Shown here one piece after another: positions 1 to 7,534 of a DNA stretch of 21,169 nucleotides. This DNA is from Cylindrotheca closterium (Eukaryota > Bacillariophyta > Bacillariophyceae > Bacillariales > Bacillariaceae): contig CAKOGP040001749.1 in assembly GCA_933822405.4 (NCBI GenBank), forward strand, positions 1 to 21,169. Reading direction: 5' to 3'. Position 1 is the first letter of the stretch. The number at the start of each line of letters is the position of its first letter. The position numbers were made by a program, and so were the translations under genes. Below the pieces are notes generated by a model. The model did not search any database and was not told the DNA's origin. It saw nothing but the letters and a program-made list of their open reading frames with translations.

Positions 1-381
1 GAACAATCAACTCCTGTTTGACTCTTTATGGATCGTTTGGTTGTCTCAGTGAATTGAATGGAATTGAAATATTCCTCACAATTCTTGATTCGTTTTTTGT
101 CAAACCTCACGCATCAACAATCAAATTGTTGCCCTAGAATTACTGCTTCTGACTCCTCACAAAACGATCATGAACAATCAACTCCTGTTTGACTCGTTAT
201 GGATCGTTTGGTTGTCTCAGTGAATTGAATGGAATTGAAATATTCCTCACAATTCTTGATTCGTTTTTTGTCAAACCTTACACATCAACAATCAAATCGT
301 TGCCCTAGAATTACTGCTTCTGGCTCCTAATAAAGCAATCCTGAACAATCAACTCCTGTTTGACTCTTTATCGATCGTTTG
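1..381. repeat. 171-bp satellite array, first block (runs off the left edge)
   Basis: The word TCAAACCT recurs at 100 and 271, a spacing of exactly 171 bp, and the surrounding monomer matches the larger array at 3622-5103. About 2.2 monomers are visible and the array continues beyond the window. The monomer contains the AT-rich dyad GGAATTGAAATATTCC. The last copy, ending at 381, carries edge variants (CTTTATCGATCG where the majority has CGTTATGGATCG). No reading frame spans it, so it is treated as non-coding satellite DNA. Confidence 0.93.
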
Positions 382-657
382 ATTTTGACAGATCATTCAT
401 TATTTCATTACAATAAAGACAGATCATTTATTATTTCATTACTTGTCATTGGCGGTGGGCACATCATGATGTAGGTGATACTTGCTGGATCTCATTCTAT
501 TTGATGATTCAAAAGTTAGAGCTCTTGCTTTTTCCAATGGCGATGGATGGTAACGATGGATGGAATATACCAAAGCAAAATATTATGATGATAAAACGCA
601 GAGATTCTGATGTAAGTGCACATTGAATATCTGTGCAGGGAAAGAATGGCCAACCAG
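382..657. repeat. Flank of the satellite array, first copy of a 276-bp duplicated segment
   Basis: This segment matches 5104-5379 at a constant offset of 4722 bp, collinear with the preceding satellite. I count about four substitutions in 276 bp. It begins GATTTTGACAG, contains a short internal repeat of ACAGATCATT and TATTTCATTAC, and ends in AAGAATGGCCAACCAG. That end is itself related to the 135-bp repeat that follows. No convincing gene is present. Confidence 0.9.
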
Positions 658-984
658 TCGCAGAAAACGAGTGGCCTAGGCCCCCCAAATTCTGCGACAT
701 CTCAGATGTCACATCTTGAGTTTAAGAATGGCAAATCATTCATGGAAATCAATGGTTTTTGCGACACGTCAGATGTCAGAATGGCCAAACAGTCGCGGAA
801 AACGAGTGGCCTATGCCCCCCAAATTCTGCAACATCTCAGATGTCACATCTTGAGTTTAAGAATGGCGAATCAGTTGTGGAAATTGATGGTTTCTGCGAC
901 ATGTCAGATGTCAGAATGGCCAAACAGTCACAGAAAACAAGTGGCCTATGCCCCCCAAATTCTGCAACATGTCAGATGTCATGA
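658..984. repeat. 135-bp tandem repeat, first block (about 2.4 copies)
   Basis: Starts of the AGTCGCGG-like word fall at 657, 792 and 927, a 135-bp period. Each unit is two diverged halves of about 67 bp, both opening with TTCTGCGACA and CAGATGTCA. One half continues into a CTTGAGTTTAAGAATGGC stretch and the other into a CGGAAAACGAGTGGCC stretch. Because 135 is divisible by three, more than one frame stays open and reads as a 45-residue repeat. I see no start context or independent coding signal, so I call it a repeat and not a gene. The interval 985-1067 after it is unique sequence with nothing recognisable. Confidence 0.88.
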
Positions 985-1067
985 TATTAGCTGGATTTAG
1001 ATATTGTTGAATTCTTGGGCTGTCAGCAAATGCTATGGTAAATGTGGATCGGTTATAGCAGTATGAC

Positions 1068-1363
1068 AAAAAGTAGTAATATTTTTAAGTTCACAGATGC
1101 ATCTCCCTGGATCCTGTGTATTTTTCTTTGTTTTGCTAAGCATGTTCAAAAGTTTTTAGATGGCCAAGAGTTAGAGTAGTGAATCAAGTTGATTGCATGT
1201 CTTCAGCAAACGCAGAAATTGAGGGGTCTTTTCCGCTACTGTTTTGCCATTCTTTGGTTGCGCGACTGTTTGGCCATTCTTTGGTTGTGCGGATATTCAA
1301 TATGTGACATCTGACCTGTCGCAGAAATTGGGGGGCATAGGCCACTTGTTTTCCGCGACTGTC
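1068..1363. repeat. Left arm of a ~295-bp inverted repeat
   Basis: The reverse complement of this interval matches 1670-1964 almost throughout. The outer end reads AAAAAGTAGTAATA here and TATTACTACTTTTT at 1951-1964. The inner end lies in 135-bp-repeat-like sequence (GGGGGGCATAGGCCAC against its complement). The spacer 1364-1669 holds a unique stretch and a second block of the 135-bp repeat. The arrangement resembles a foldback element or an inverted duplication; I cannot tell which. Confidence 0.9.
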
Positions 1364-1409
1364 TTGAATCATGACCTGCAAGTGTTTGAATTTTACCTAT
1401 CCCTACCCC

Positions 1410-1434
1410 TTTCTTTTTCTTAAAAGACCCTATA
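1410..1434. repeat. 25-bp direct repeat, left copy
   Basis: The sequence TTTCTTTTTCTTAAAAGACC plus TATA-type end recurs at 1963-1987 with one mismatch (T/G). The right copy covers the stop codon of the minus-strand coding region ending at 1983. The two copies bracket the second 135-bp block together with the right inverted-repeat arm. They may be the footprint of a duplication or insertion at the 3' end of that gene. Confidence 0.75.
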
Positions 1435-1740
1435 ATTCTGCGACATGTCAGATGTCACATCTTGAGTTTAAGAATGGCGAATCAGTTGTGGAAATCGATG
1501 GTTTCTGCGATACGTCAGATGTCAGAATGGCCAACCAGTCGCGGAAAACGAGTGGCCTATGCCCCCCAAGTTCTGCGACAAGTCAGATGTCACATCTTGA
1601 GTTTAAGAATGGCGAATCAGTCGTGGAAATTGATGGTTTCTGCGACACGTCAGATGTCAGAATGGCAAAACAGTCACGGAAAACGACTGGCCTATGCCCC
1701 CCAAATTCTGCGACATGTCAGATGTCACATATTGAATATC
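1435..1740. repeat. 135-bp tandem repeat, second block (about 2.2 copies)
   Basis: The same 135-bp unit as at 658-984, with the two-half structure retained (TTCTGCGACA near 1436, then TTCTGCGATA near 1503). The block begins immediately after the 25-bp direct repeat. Towards 1740-1800 it breaks into a shorter repeat built on GCGCAACCAAAGAATGGC. It overlaps the inner part of the right inverted-repeat arm. Confidence 0.87.
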
Positions 1741-1964
1741 CGCGCAACCAAAGAATGGCCAAACAGTCGCGCAACCAAAGAATGGCAAAACAGTAGCGGA
1801 AAAGACCCCTCAATTTCTGCGTTTGCTGAAGACATGCAATCAACTTGATTCACTACTCTAACTCTTGGCCATCTAAAAACTTTTGAACATGCTTAGCAAA
1901 ACAAAGAAAAATACACAGGATCCAGGGAGATGCATCTGTGAACTTAAAAATATTACTACTTTTT
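1670..1964. repeat. Right arm of the ~295-bp inverted repeat
   Basis: Inverted partner of 1068-1363. The inner part is 135-bp-repeat sequence and the outer part is unique to the two arms (for example CATGCTTAGCAAAACAAAG). The arm ends about 20 bp before the stop codon of the minus-strand coding region at 1983, inside or next to the 25-bp direct repeat. Confidence 0.9.
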
Positions 1965-1987
1965 TCTTTTTCGTAAAAGACCCTATA
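1963..1987. repeat. 25-bp direct repeat, right copy
   Basis: Matches 1410-1434 with one mismatch. It contains the TAG stop (plus-strand CTA at 1983-1985) of the minus-strand coding region, so the left copy looks like a displaced duplicate of that gene's 3' end. Confidence 0.75.
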
Positions 1988-3164
1988 CTTTTTTCCTTGA
2001 TGGTGCAGCATTGAATCTGCTAGCCTTCATCTTTTTGAGAAATTCTTCACGAGGAGGATATCCTTTGCCATATACCCCACCCTCTCTTCCGTTCTGGACC
2101 AAGTACCTTTTCACATGTGAGTTGACAATTGCCCAAACTTGAGAGTTGTATTCAACAACTTCCAACAGCAGGTTTAAAGCAAATTCATGATTCTCTTGCA
2201 AGTAAATTGTGTATTGGTCCAGATCTGTCTTTTTGTTGACTTTAGCAACAAAATTAGATCCGATCTCCGTTATTCGCAACGCATTTTCCATCACAAAATC
2301 TTTGAGAGATGCGGACTCTGAAGATTCAGCAATAAGAGCTCGCTGTTGATGGCTGTATCGTTTTAGCCGTGGATAATCCAGTCCAAAGTCGTCCTTAAGC
2401 AATCTGAAAGAAGTACAAACTTCTTTTTGGCCTCTATCTGGAAGCAAGTTCTCAGCTGCAGACATTGTTTGTTGCTTCAATGCAAATACAAATTCCTCTC
2501 CAGTTAGAAGGGCCATGCTCAAGTTGACCCTGTTCGCAAAAATAAGTGACGTGTAGCACCTCAGCACCTGTATGTTTTGGATGCGTGGAGGAGATTTGTT
2601 GACAATCAGCCTCTTCAATAATTTCAACCAGCCGCCCACAGTGGTGAGGTCAAAGGTCTGACACATAGCCATGAATAATAACTCAAAGGATAGATCGCCA
2701 GCACATTCAACCTCTTCCTGTTCACTCCACTTTGGGAACAAGATGTCGATAGCTGATTCAATATCCTTTTCCTTAGGAGTGACAGCCATATACTGGTTGT
2801 TCCAAAGCTCCTCATGACAGCCTTGTTTGCTTTCAGGAAAGTTCATAGGCACAATTGGAGAATCATTTTGTGATGCCATGCCCTTTTCAGCAACATAGAC
2901 CACAGCGGTGATAGGAGCCTGCTCGTATTTTGCCGAGCTCCTAGCAAGCGACGACTCCAAATCTTTGGATGTATGGACTCTCTTTGCACAGATATTAGGC
3001 TGAAAGCATGTAATGCTTATCTCACTGTCATCAGGTTCCTTTTCATTCTCAGCCAAGATGCCAGGCCGAATAAAGAGTGACAGGTTCAGCAACTGGTTCC
3101 TTCCAAGATGAGTGATTTGAGACTTATCAAAATCGAAGTTGTTGCTTTCTTTATCTTCCTTGTT
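1983..3164 (-). CDS. Hypothetical protein, about 390 codons, no ATG at its 5' end; possibly a last exon or a pseudogene
   Basis: I do not recognise this protein. The frame is open from 3164 down to a TAG at 1983. No ATG occurs near its start: the first non-ATG start would be TTG at 3092, and the first internal ATG is about 70 residues further (EKGMASQND). The frame also stays open upstream from 3290 to 3168 behind a single TGA at 3165-3167. That upstream stretch is acidic and serine-rich (SESDSEDKEP). The most natural readings are a 3' exon, or a gene broken by a nonsense mutation. The body is hydrophilic with leucine-rich, probably helical stretches (LSFELLFMAMCQTF; WLKLLKRLI), and the tail is basic (KKMKASRFNAAPSRKKV). 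I see no signal peptide or membrane span. It lies between satellite copies and inverted repeats, so it may be an element-borne gene of unknown type. Confidence 0.5.
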   Translation of the reverse strand, partial: NKEDKESNNFDFDKSQITHLGRNQLLNLSLFIRPGILAENEKEPDDSEISITCFQPNICAKRVHTSKDLESSLARSSAKYEQAPITAVVYVAEKGMASQNDSPIVPMNFPESKQGCHEELWNNQYMAVTPKEKDIESAIDILFPKWSEQEEVECAGDLSFELLFMAMCQTFDLTTVGGWLKLLKRLIVNKSPPRIQNIQVLRCYTSLIFANRVNLSMALLTGEEFVFALKQQTMSAAENLLPDRGQKEVCTSFRLLKDDFGLDYPRLKRYSHQQRALIAESSESASLKDFVMENALRITEIGSNFVAKVNKKTDLDQYTIYLQENHEFALNLLLEVVEYNSQVWAIVNSHVKRYLVQNGREGGVYGKGYPPREEFLKKMKASRFNAAPSRKKV

Positions 3165-3310
3165 TCATTCACTAGCAGTACTGGATCCATCACCAGTTAT
3201 AGCAGACAATGAATCAATATATTTTACTGCAAATTTCTCACTTCTGCTTTGGGGTTCTTTGTCTTCGGAATCTGATTCTGAAATGCCAATTCAAATGTGC
3301 TTCCAACACT

Positions 3311-3347
3311 CGTCTTTTTTGTGACAAATTTGTCACAAAAAAAGACG
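3311..3347. repeat. 37-bp near-perfect palindrome
   Basis: CGTCTTTTTTGTGACAAA is followed directly by its reverse complement, with one extra A in the right arm. There is no spacer, so the DNA could extrude as a cruciform with 18-bp arms. It lies about 20 bp upstream of the last in-frame stop (3291-3293) before the minus-strand coding region. Confidence 0.92.
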
Positions 3348-3621
3348 ACCCTTGAATGGATCTTGCAGGCAGGCGTGTTGCGAAGTTTGAATATTCAAGA
3401 CTTGGTCATTTGAACGATTGAAAAGGCGGGTCTTTTTGAATCTAAGCACGTGTGTGACTGTTGTTTGATCAAAAGGACTACAATTCAGGTTGGAATCGAT
3501 TCCATGATGGAAACGGTCGACTAAGTCAATTGTGGGCAAGCATGCGTGTACAAAAATTCGAAATACAAGATTGCGCAGGCAAGCCAAGAGCTGCATGCTT
3601 TGATTCATTTTCCAGCTTCGC
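3348..3621. other. Unique spacer between palindrome and satellite, no gene seen
   Basis: Both strands carry only short overlapping frames with no recognisable product. A CACGTG hexamer lies near 3448. The sequence passes abruptly into the 171-bp satellite at TTGTCAAAC (3622). Confidence 0.6.
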
Positions 3622-5103
3622 TTGTCAAACCTCACACATCAACAATCAAATCGTTGCCCTAGAATTACTGCTTCTGACTCCTCACAAAACAATCCTGAAC
3701 AATCAACTCCTGTTTGACTCTTTATGGATCGTTTGGTTGTCTCAGTGAATTGAATGGAATTGAAATATTCCTCACAATTCTTGATTCGTTTTTTGTCAAA
3801 CCTCACGCATCAACAATCAAATTGTTGCCCTAGAATTACTGCTTCTGGCTCCTCATAAAGCGATCCTGAACAATCAACTCCTCTTTGACTCGTTATGGAT
3901 CGTTTGGTTGTCTCAGTGAATTGAATGGAATTGAAATATTCCTCATAATTCTTGATTCGTTTTTTGTCAAACCTCACGCATCAACAATCAAATCGTTGCC
4001 CTAGAATTACTGCTTCTGGCTCCTCACAAAGCGATCCTGAACAATCAACTCCTCTTTGACTCGTTATGGATCGTTTGGTTGTCTCAGTGAATTGAATGGA
4101 ATTGAAATATTCCTCACAATTCTTGATTCGTTTTTTGTCAAACCTCACACATCAACAATCAAATCGTTGCCCTAGAATTACTGCTTCTGGCTCCTCATAA
4201 AGCGATCCTGAACAATCAACTCCTCTTTGACTCGTTATGGATCGTTTGGTTGTCTCAGTGAATTGAATGGAATTGAAATATTCCTCACAATTCTTGATTC
4301 GTTTTTTGTCAAACCTCACACATCAACAATCAAATCGTTGCCCTAGAATTACTGCTTCTGGCTCCTCATAAAGCGATCCTGAACAATCAACTCCTCTTTG
4401 ACTCGTTATGGATCGTTTGGTTGTCTCAGTGAATTGAATGGAATTGAAATATTCCTCACAATTCTTGATTCGTTTTTTGTCAAACCTCACACATCAACAA
4501 TCAAATCGTTGCCCTAGAATTACTGCTTCTGGCTCCTCATAAAGCGATCCTGAACAATCAACTCCTCTTTGACTCGTTATGGATCGTTTGGTTGTCTCAG
4601 TGAATTGAATGGAATTGAAATATTCCTCACAATTCTTGATTCGTTTTTTGTCAAACCTCACACATCAACAATCAAATCGTTGCCCTAGAATTACTGCTTC
4701 TGGCTCCTCATAAAGCGATCCTGAACAATCAACTCCTCTTTGACTCGTTATGGATCGTTTGGTTGTCTCAGTGAATTGAATGGAATTGAAATATTCCTCA
4801 CAATTCTTGATTCGTTTTTTGTCAAACCTCACACATCAACAATCAAATCGTTGCCCTAGAATTACTGCTTCTGGCTCCTCATAAAGCGATCCTGAACAAT
4901 CAACTCCTCTTTGACTCGTTATGGATCGTTTGGTTGTCTCAGTGAATTGAATGGAATTGAAATATTCCTCATAATTCTTGATTCGTTTTTTGTCAAACCT
5001 CACGCATCAACAATCAAATCGTTGCCCTAGAATTACTGCTTCTGGCTCCTCATAAAGCGATCCTGAACAATCAACTCCTGTTTGACTCTTTATCGATCGT
5101 TTG
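3622..5103. repeat. 171-bp satellite array, second block (about 8.7 copies)
   Basis: TCAAACC starts at 3625, 3796, 3967, 4138, 4309, 4480, 4651, 4822 and 4993, every step being 171 bp. Inner monomers are nearly identical (CTCCTCTTTGACTCGTTATGG). The first and last monomers carry edge variants (CTCCTGTTTGACTCTTTAT), the pattern expected when unequal exchange homogenises the centre of an array. The monomer is AT-rich and has no conserved open frame. A centromeric or heterochromatic role is possible but not shown by the sequence. Confidence 0.96.
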
Positions 5104-5379
5104 ATTTTGACAGATCATTCATTATTTCATTACAATAAAGACAGATCATTCATTATTTCATTACTTGTCATTGGCGGTGGGCACATCATGATGTAGGTGA
5201 TACTTGCTGGATCTCATTCTATTTGATGATTCAAAAGTTAGAGCTCTTGCTTTTTCCAATGGCGATGGATGGGAACGATGGATGGAATATACCAAAGCAA
5301 AATATTATGATGATAAAACGCAGAGATTCTGATGTAAGTGCACATTGAATATCTGTGCAAAGAAAGAATGGCCAACCAG
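5104..5379. repeat. Flank of the satellite array, second copy of the 276-bp duplicated segment
   Basis: Collinear with 382-657 at offset 4722 and about 98.5% identical by eye. Identity stops right after AATGGCCAACCAG: the first copy continues into the 135-bp repeat (TCGCAG) and this copy into unrelated sequence (GGATACCCCG). The interval 5380-5586 after it holds nothing I can name. Confidence 0.92.
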
Positions 5380-5586
5380 GGATACCCCGCAATTTGTTGT
5401 AAAACCAGATTTTTCTCGTTTTTTAAGAGTCCATGTGGTCATTTTCACCCTCTTCTGCACGAAACTCCAATTAAAGGCTTTACTTAGGAAAAATCTGTGA
5501 TTGCCTTCTACGACTTCTAATGTTTAACATTCACAAAACTCGTTAAGTAGACGAAATAAATTGGTTTGACTTTTCGACTTTGTATT

Positions 5587-5657
5587 ATTTTGTTGTGGTC
5601 ATCATTTACAGCAATTTGATATTCCGAAATTGCTGTAAATGATGACCACAACAAAAT
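5587..5657. repeat. Perfect 31-bp-arm hairpin (head-to-head terminal repeats)
   Basis: The arm 5587-5617 (ATTTTGTTGTGGTCATCATT followed by TACAGCAATTT) is exactly reverse-complementary to 5627-5657, with the 9-nt loop GATATTCCG. The right arm doubles as the left terminal inverted repeat of the 5624-6189 transposon relic, so the hairpin looks like two copies of that terminus joined head to head. Confidence 0.95.
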
Positions 5658-6189
5658 CATTGGAGTCGCCAGCAGTACATGCGCACGATTTAACTGTTTT
5701 TTTTTCAAATTAAAAAACTTCTCGAAATTGAATTTGAGCTTCTTTCTTGCAGTATGCATTCTTTGCCATCCAACATCACTTTGATTGCTACGTGCGGTGC
5801 CAGAAGACATCGGGATGGTTGAAAATGTAGTGACACCGGAACAGGCATGAGAGTTTGAATGGTCGACTGAAGGATTACAGAATCCTCTTCGATACATACC
5901 ATCACGATCCTGATAATCATGTCTATGCTTTTGAAGCGGTGGCTGTTCTTGTCCAGTATGCGATGGACCATGGGCATCCTATCTTTGAAGCAAATACTGT
6001 ACCACCAGAGTGAATAAACTAGATGTCCTACTGTTAGGTTATAGACTAGTACGCTGTAGCTATCTATTTTGGACAAGTTTAAAAAATCGCTACGCCTCAC
6101 TTTCTCGTGCCTCCAATTTGTAATAACGTTTTCTTAACAGCAACAAGCAGTCCTTCCTTTGTTGTAGTCATCATTTACAGCAATTTCGG
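5624..6189 (+). mobile_element. 566-bp DNA-transposon relic with 32-bp terminal inverted repeats
   Basis: The left end 5624-5655 (CCGAAATTGCTGTAAATGAT...) and the right end 6158-6189 (...ATTTACAGCAATTTCGG) are inverted copies with one mismatch in 32 bp. They enclose about 500 bp with a decayed, transposase-like plus-strand frame (5738-6013). No target-site duplication is evident, because both ends abut further inverted copies of the same terminus. The combination fits a cut-and-paste transposon remnant with a DDE-type transposase. The family cannot be fixed by eye. Confidence 0.6.
5738..6013 (+). pseudogene. Decayed transposase-like fragment
   Basis: One plus-strand phase is open from 5738 to a TGA at 6011-6013 except for adjacent TAG and TGA stops at 5828-5833. 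After the stops it reads RHESLNGRLKDYRILFDTY and then HVYAFEAVAVLVQYAMDHGHP. An R-x-E-x-x-N-x-R-L-K pattern followed by a short H..AF..V..LVQ segment resembles the C-terminal part of DDE-type transposases. That is recognition by pattern only. The position between matched terminal inverted repeats supports it. The frame has no ATG start, lacks the N-terminal catalytic region and carries stops, so it cannot be functional. Confidence 0.45.
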
Positions 6190-6269
6190 AACATCTGTAA
6201 ATGACTACAGCAAATTTACAGCAAATTTACAGCAAATTTACAGCAAATTTACAGCAAATTTACAGCAAA
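6164..6269 (+). repeat. Hairpin plus 11-bp tandem repeats, module 1
   Basis: The stem GTAGTCATCATTTACAG (6164-6180) pairs with CTGTAAATGACTAC (6195-6208) across a loop CAATTTCGGAACAT, with a 3-nt bulge. The stem runs directly into the 11-mer ACAGCAAATTT, with five full copies from 6207 and a partial sixth ending at 6269. The first part of the module is the right terminal inverted repeat of the 566-bp relic. Confidence 0.93.
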
Positions 6270-6289
6270 GTCTTTCTACGATTAGCTCT

Positions 6290-6311
6290 CACTTATGGAA
6301 CACCATAAGTG
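6290..6311. repeat. 22-bp perfect hairpin
   Basis: CACTTATGG pairs with CCATAAGTG across a 4-nt loop AACA. It lies in the spacer between repeat modules 1 and 2. No T-run follows it that would suggest a terminator. Confidence 0.85.
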
Positions 6312-6344
6312 TATTTCTGAGAAAGAAGTAATATCAAAGTCTTT

Positions 6345-6428
6345 GTAGTCATCATTTACAGCAATTTCGGAACATCTGTAAATGACTACAGCAAATTTAC
6401 AGCAAATTTACAGCAAATTTACAGCAAA
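6345..6428 (+). repeat. Hairpin plus 11-bp tandem repeats, module 2
   Basis: The same stem and loop as module 1 (6345-6389), followed by three full copies and one partial copy of ACAGCAAATTT (6388-6428). Both this module and the end of module 1 adjoin the word CAAAGTCTTT, hinting that one was inserted or duplicated next to the other. Confidence 0.93.
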
Positions 6429-6542
6429 ATTGTCGCAAGCGCACTTTCCTGTATAACCGTTTACCCTGGCCGCTTGAACTTGTGTAGCGACATACTGGCC
6501 TGGAATGCGCGCACGCAAGCCCTTCTTTGATGTAAATTTGTT

Positions 6543-6636
6543 GTGGTCATCATTTACAGCAATTTCGGAACATCTGTAATGACTACAGCAAATCTACAGC
6601 AAATCTACAGCAAATCTACAGCAAATCTACAGCAAA
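6543..6636 (+). repeat. Hairpin plus 11-bp tandem repeats, module 3 (variant 11-mer)
   Basis: The stem GTGGTCATCATTTACAG (6543-6559) pairs with CTGTAATGACTAC (6574-6586) around the same CAATTTCGGAACAT loop. It is followed by four full copies of ACAGCAAATCT, from 6585, and a partial copy. All four copies carry the same T-to-C change relative to modules 1 and 2, which indicates local homogenisation. Confidence 0.93.
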
Positions 6637-7141
6637 ATTATGTTTATAAGAAGATATTTTTAATATAGGTCCGAATATCAAAACACCACCAGGACGTGAA
6701 GACATTAAATAACGATTCAGTTCTTTTTAAAAAAAACAGATTTTTGGCTCGTTACCCCTGCAGCAAGAGTGAGAAAATCGTTCTGTCGCGCATGCGTGCC
6801 CAGATTCACAGCAAATTGCGGCATATCCCAGAAAAACATAGAACGTTTCACTCCAAGACAGGTTGTCCAGTTTTCAATGGTAGAAATAGCCTTGAGATAT
6901 TTTACTGCAAGGTCTTTGAATTTGAAGGTCACCTCAACAAGAGGCAAGACTCCGCCTACCCATAGTCGTCTTACATGAGTGAACATGATATTGCCAAGCT
7001 GAATACTTTTGTGTGAGCTACATCGTGGACGCCAAAGAGAAATATGCCATGGTGAACCGACAGCACCAAACACTTGAATTCAAAAATCTCAGCAAATATA
7101 CAAAAGAAAAAGCCACCGAATGGATCTCTGAGTAGGTATGA
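6637..7141. other. Region without a recognisable gene
   Basis: Overlapping frames exist on both strands (plus 6696-6965; minus 6717-7073), but neither shows a recognisable motif and they exclude each other. Possibly old transposon or gene debris; nothing here can be assigned. Confidence 0.5.
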
Positions 7142-7534
7142 TCACTGCGAAGATTTCCAGCACATGTTGAATATGAGGCCTTGGCCGTTTTGACCTTCTG
7201 CAGACCAGGTTGTGCAACCCAACAGAACATGTTGGACGAAATATGGTAGAATGTAGTGTAACTGAGGCGAAAAAAAAGGGTGAATCGCTACTCCAGTCAT
7301 ATTCCATCTATCACATATGCTTGCAATAGCATTTTCTTCAGCGTTTACTTCTCTGGGCGCCCACACCGGCTTGTCAAAAAGGAAGGAAACAATTGCATCA
7401 TTGCACCTTGATGAGCACCAAATCGTCAATTTTGGTAGAAGAGGTAACGCGAATGAATTTCCGTTTAGCTCTTGTCTCGTTGGATATGGCAATTGCTCAT
7501 CCTTCTCAATTGCTTTGGATTTCGCAGACTCCAA
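7142..7534 (-). CDS. Uncharacterised 130-codon frame whose first 14 codons lie in the retrotransposon's B2 repeat
   Basis: An ATG-initiated minus-strand frame from 7534 to 7142. The first residues (MESAKSKAIEKDEQ) are encoded inside the B2 terminal repeat of the YR retrotransposon, and the remainder lies in flanking DNA. The flanking part (for example AIVSFLFDKPVWAPREVNAE) looks protein-like but matches no family I know. With the element removed, the frame continues about seven codons into the right-hand flank before a TGA. It is either a chance chimeric frame or a fragment of an interrupted gene given a start codon by the element. Confidence 0.3.
   Translation of the reverse strand: MESAKSKAIEKDEQLPYPTRQELNGNSFALPLLPKLTIWCSSRCNDAIVSFLFDKPVWAPREVNAEENAIASICDRWNMTGVAIHPFFSPQLHYILPYFVQHVLLGCTTWSAEGQNGQGLIFNMCWKSSQ

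Noticed and set aside
616..1848. Plus-strand frames of 94-141 codons over the 135-bp repeats as a repeat protein gene
   Set aside because: Two overlapping phases are equally open because the unit length is a multiple of three, and the same sequence lies in inverted orientation at 1184-1381. This is expected of a repeat without coding function.
3622..5103. CRISPR-like array
   Set aside because: The whole 171-bp monomer is conserved with no short repeat alternating with unique spacers, and the genome context is eukaryotic.
3622..5103. Homology to primate alpha satellite because of the shared 171-bp period
   Set aside because: The monomer sequence shows no resemblance I can recognise; equal length is a coincidence or reflects nucleosome-scale spacing.
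5517..6100. Two overlapping minus-strand frames of 126 and 131 codons
   Set aside because: They cross the hairpin and terminal repeat and lie antisense to a more convincing transposase-like plus frame.
6290..6311. Transcription terminator
   Set aside because: The hairpin has no following T-run and rho-independent terminators are not expected in a eukaryotic nuclear genome.
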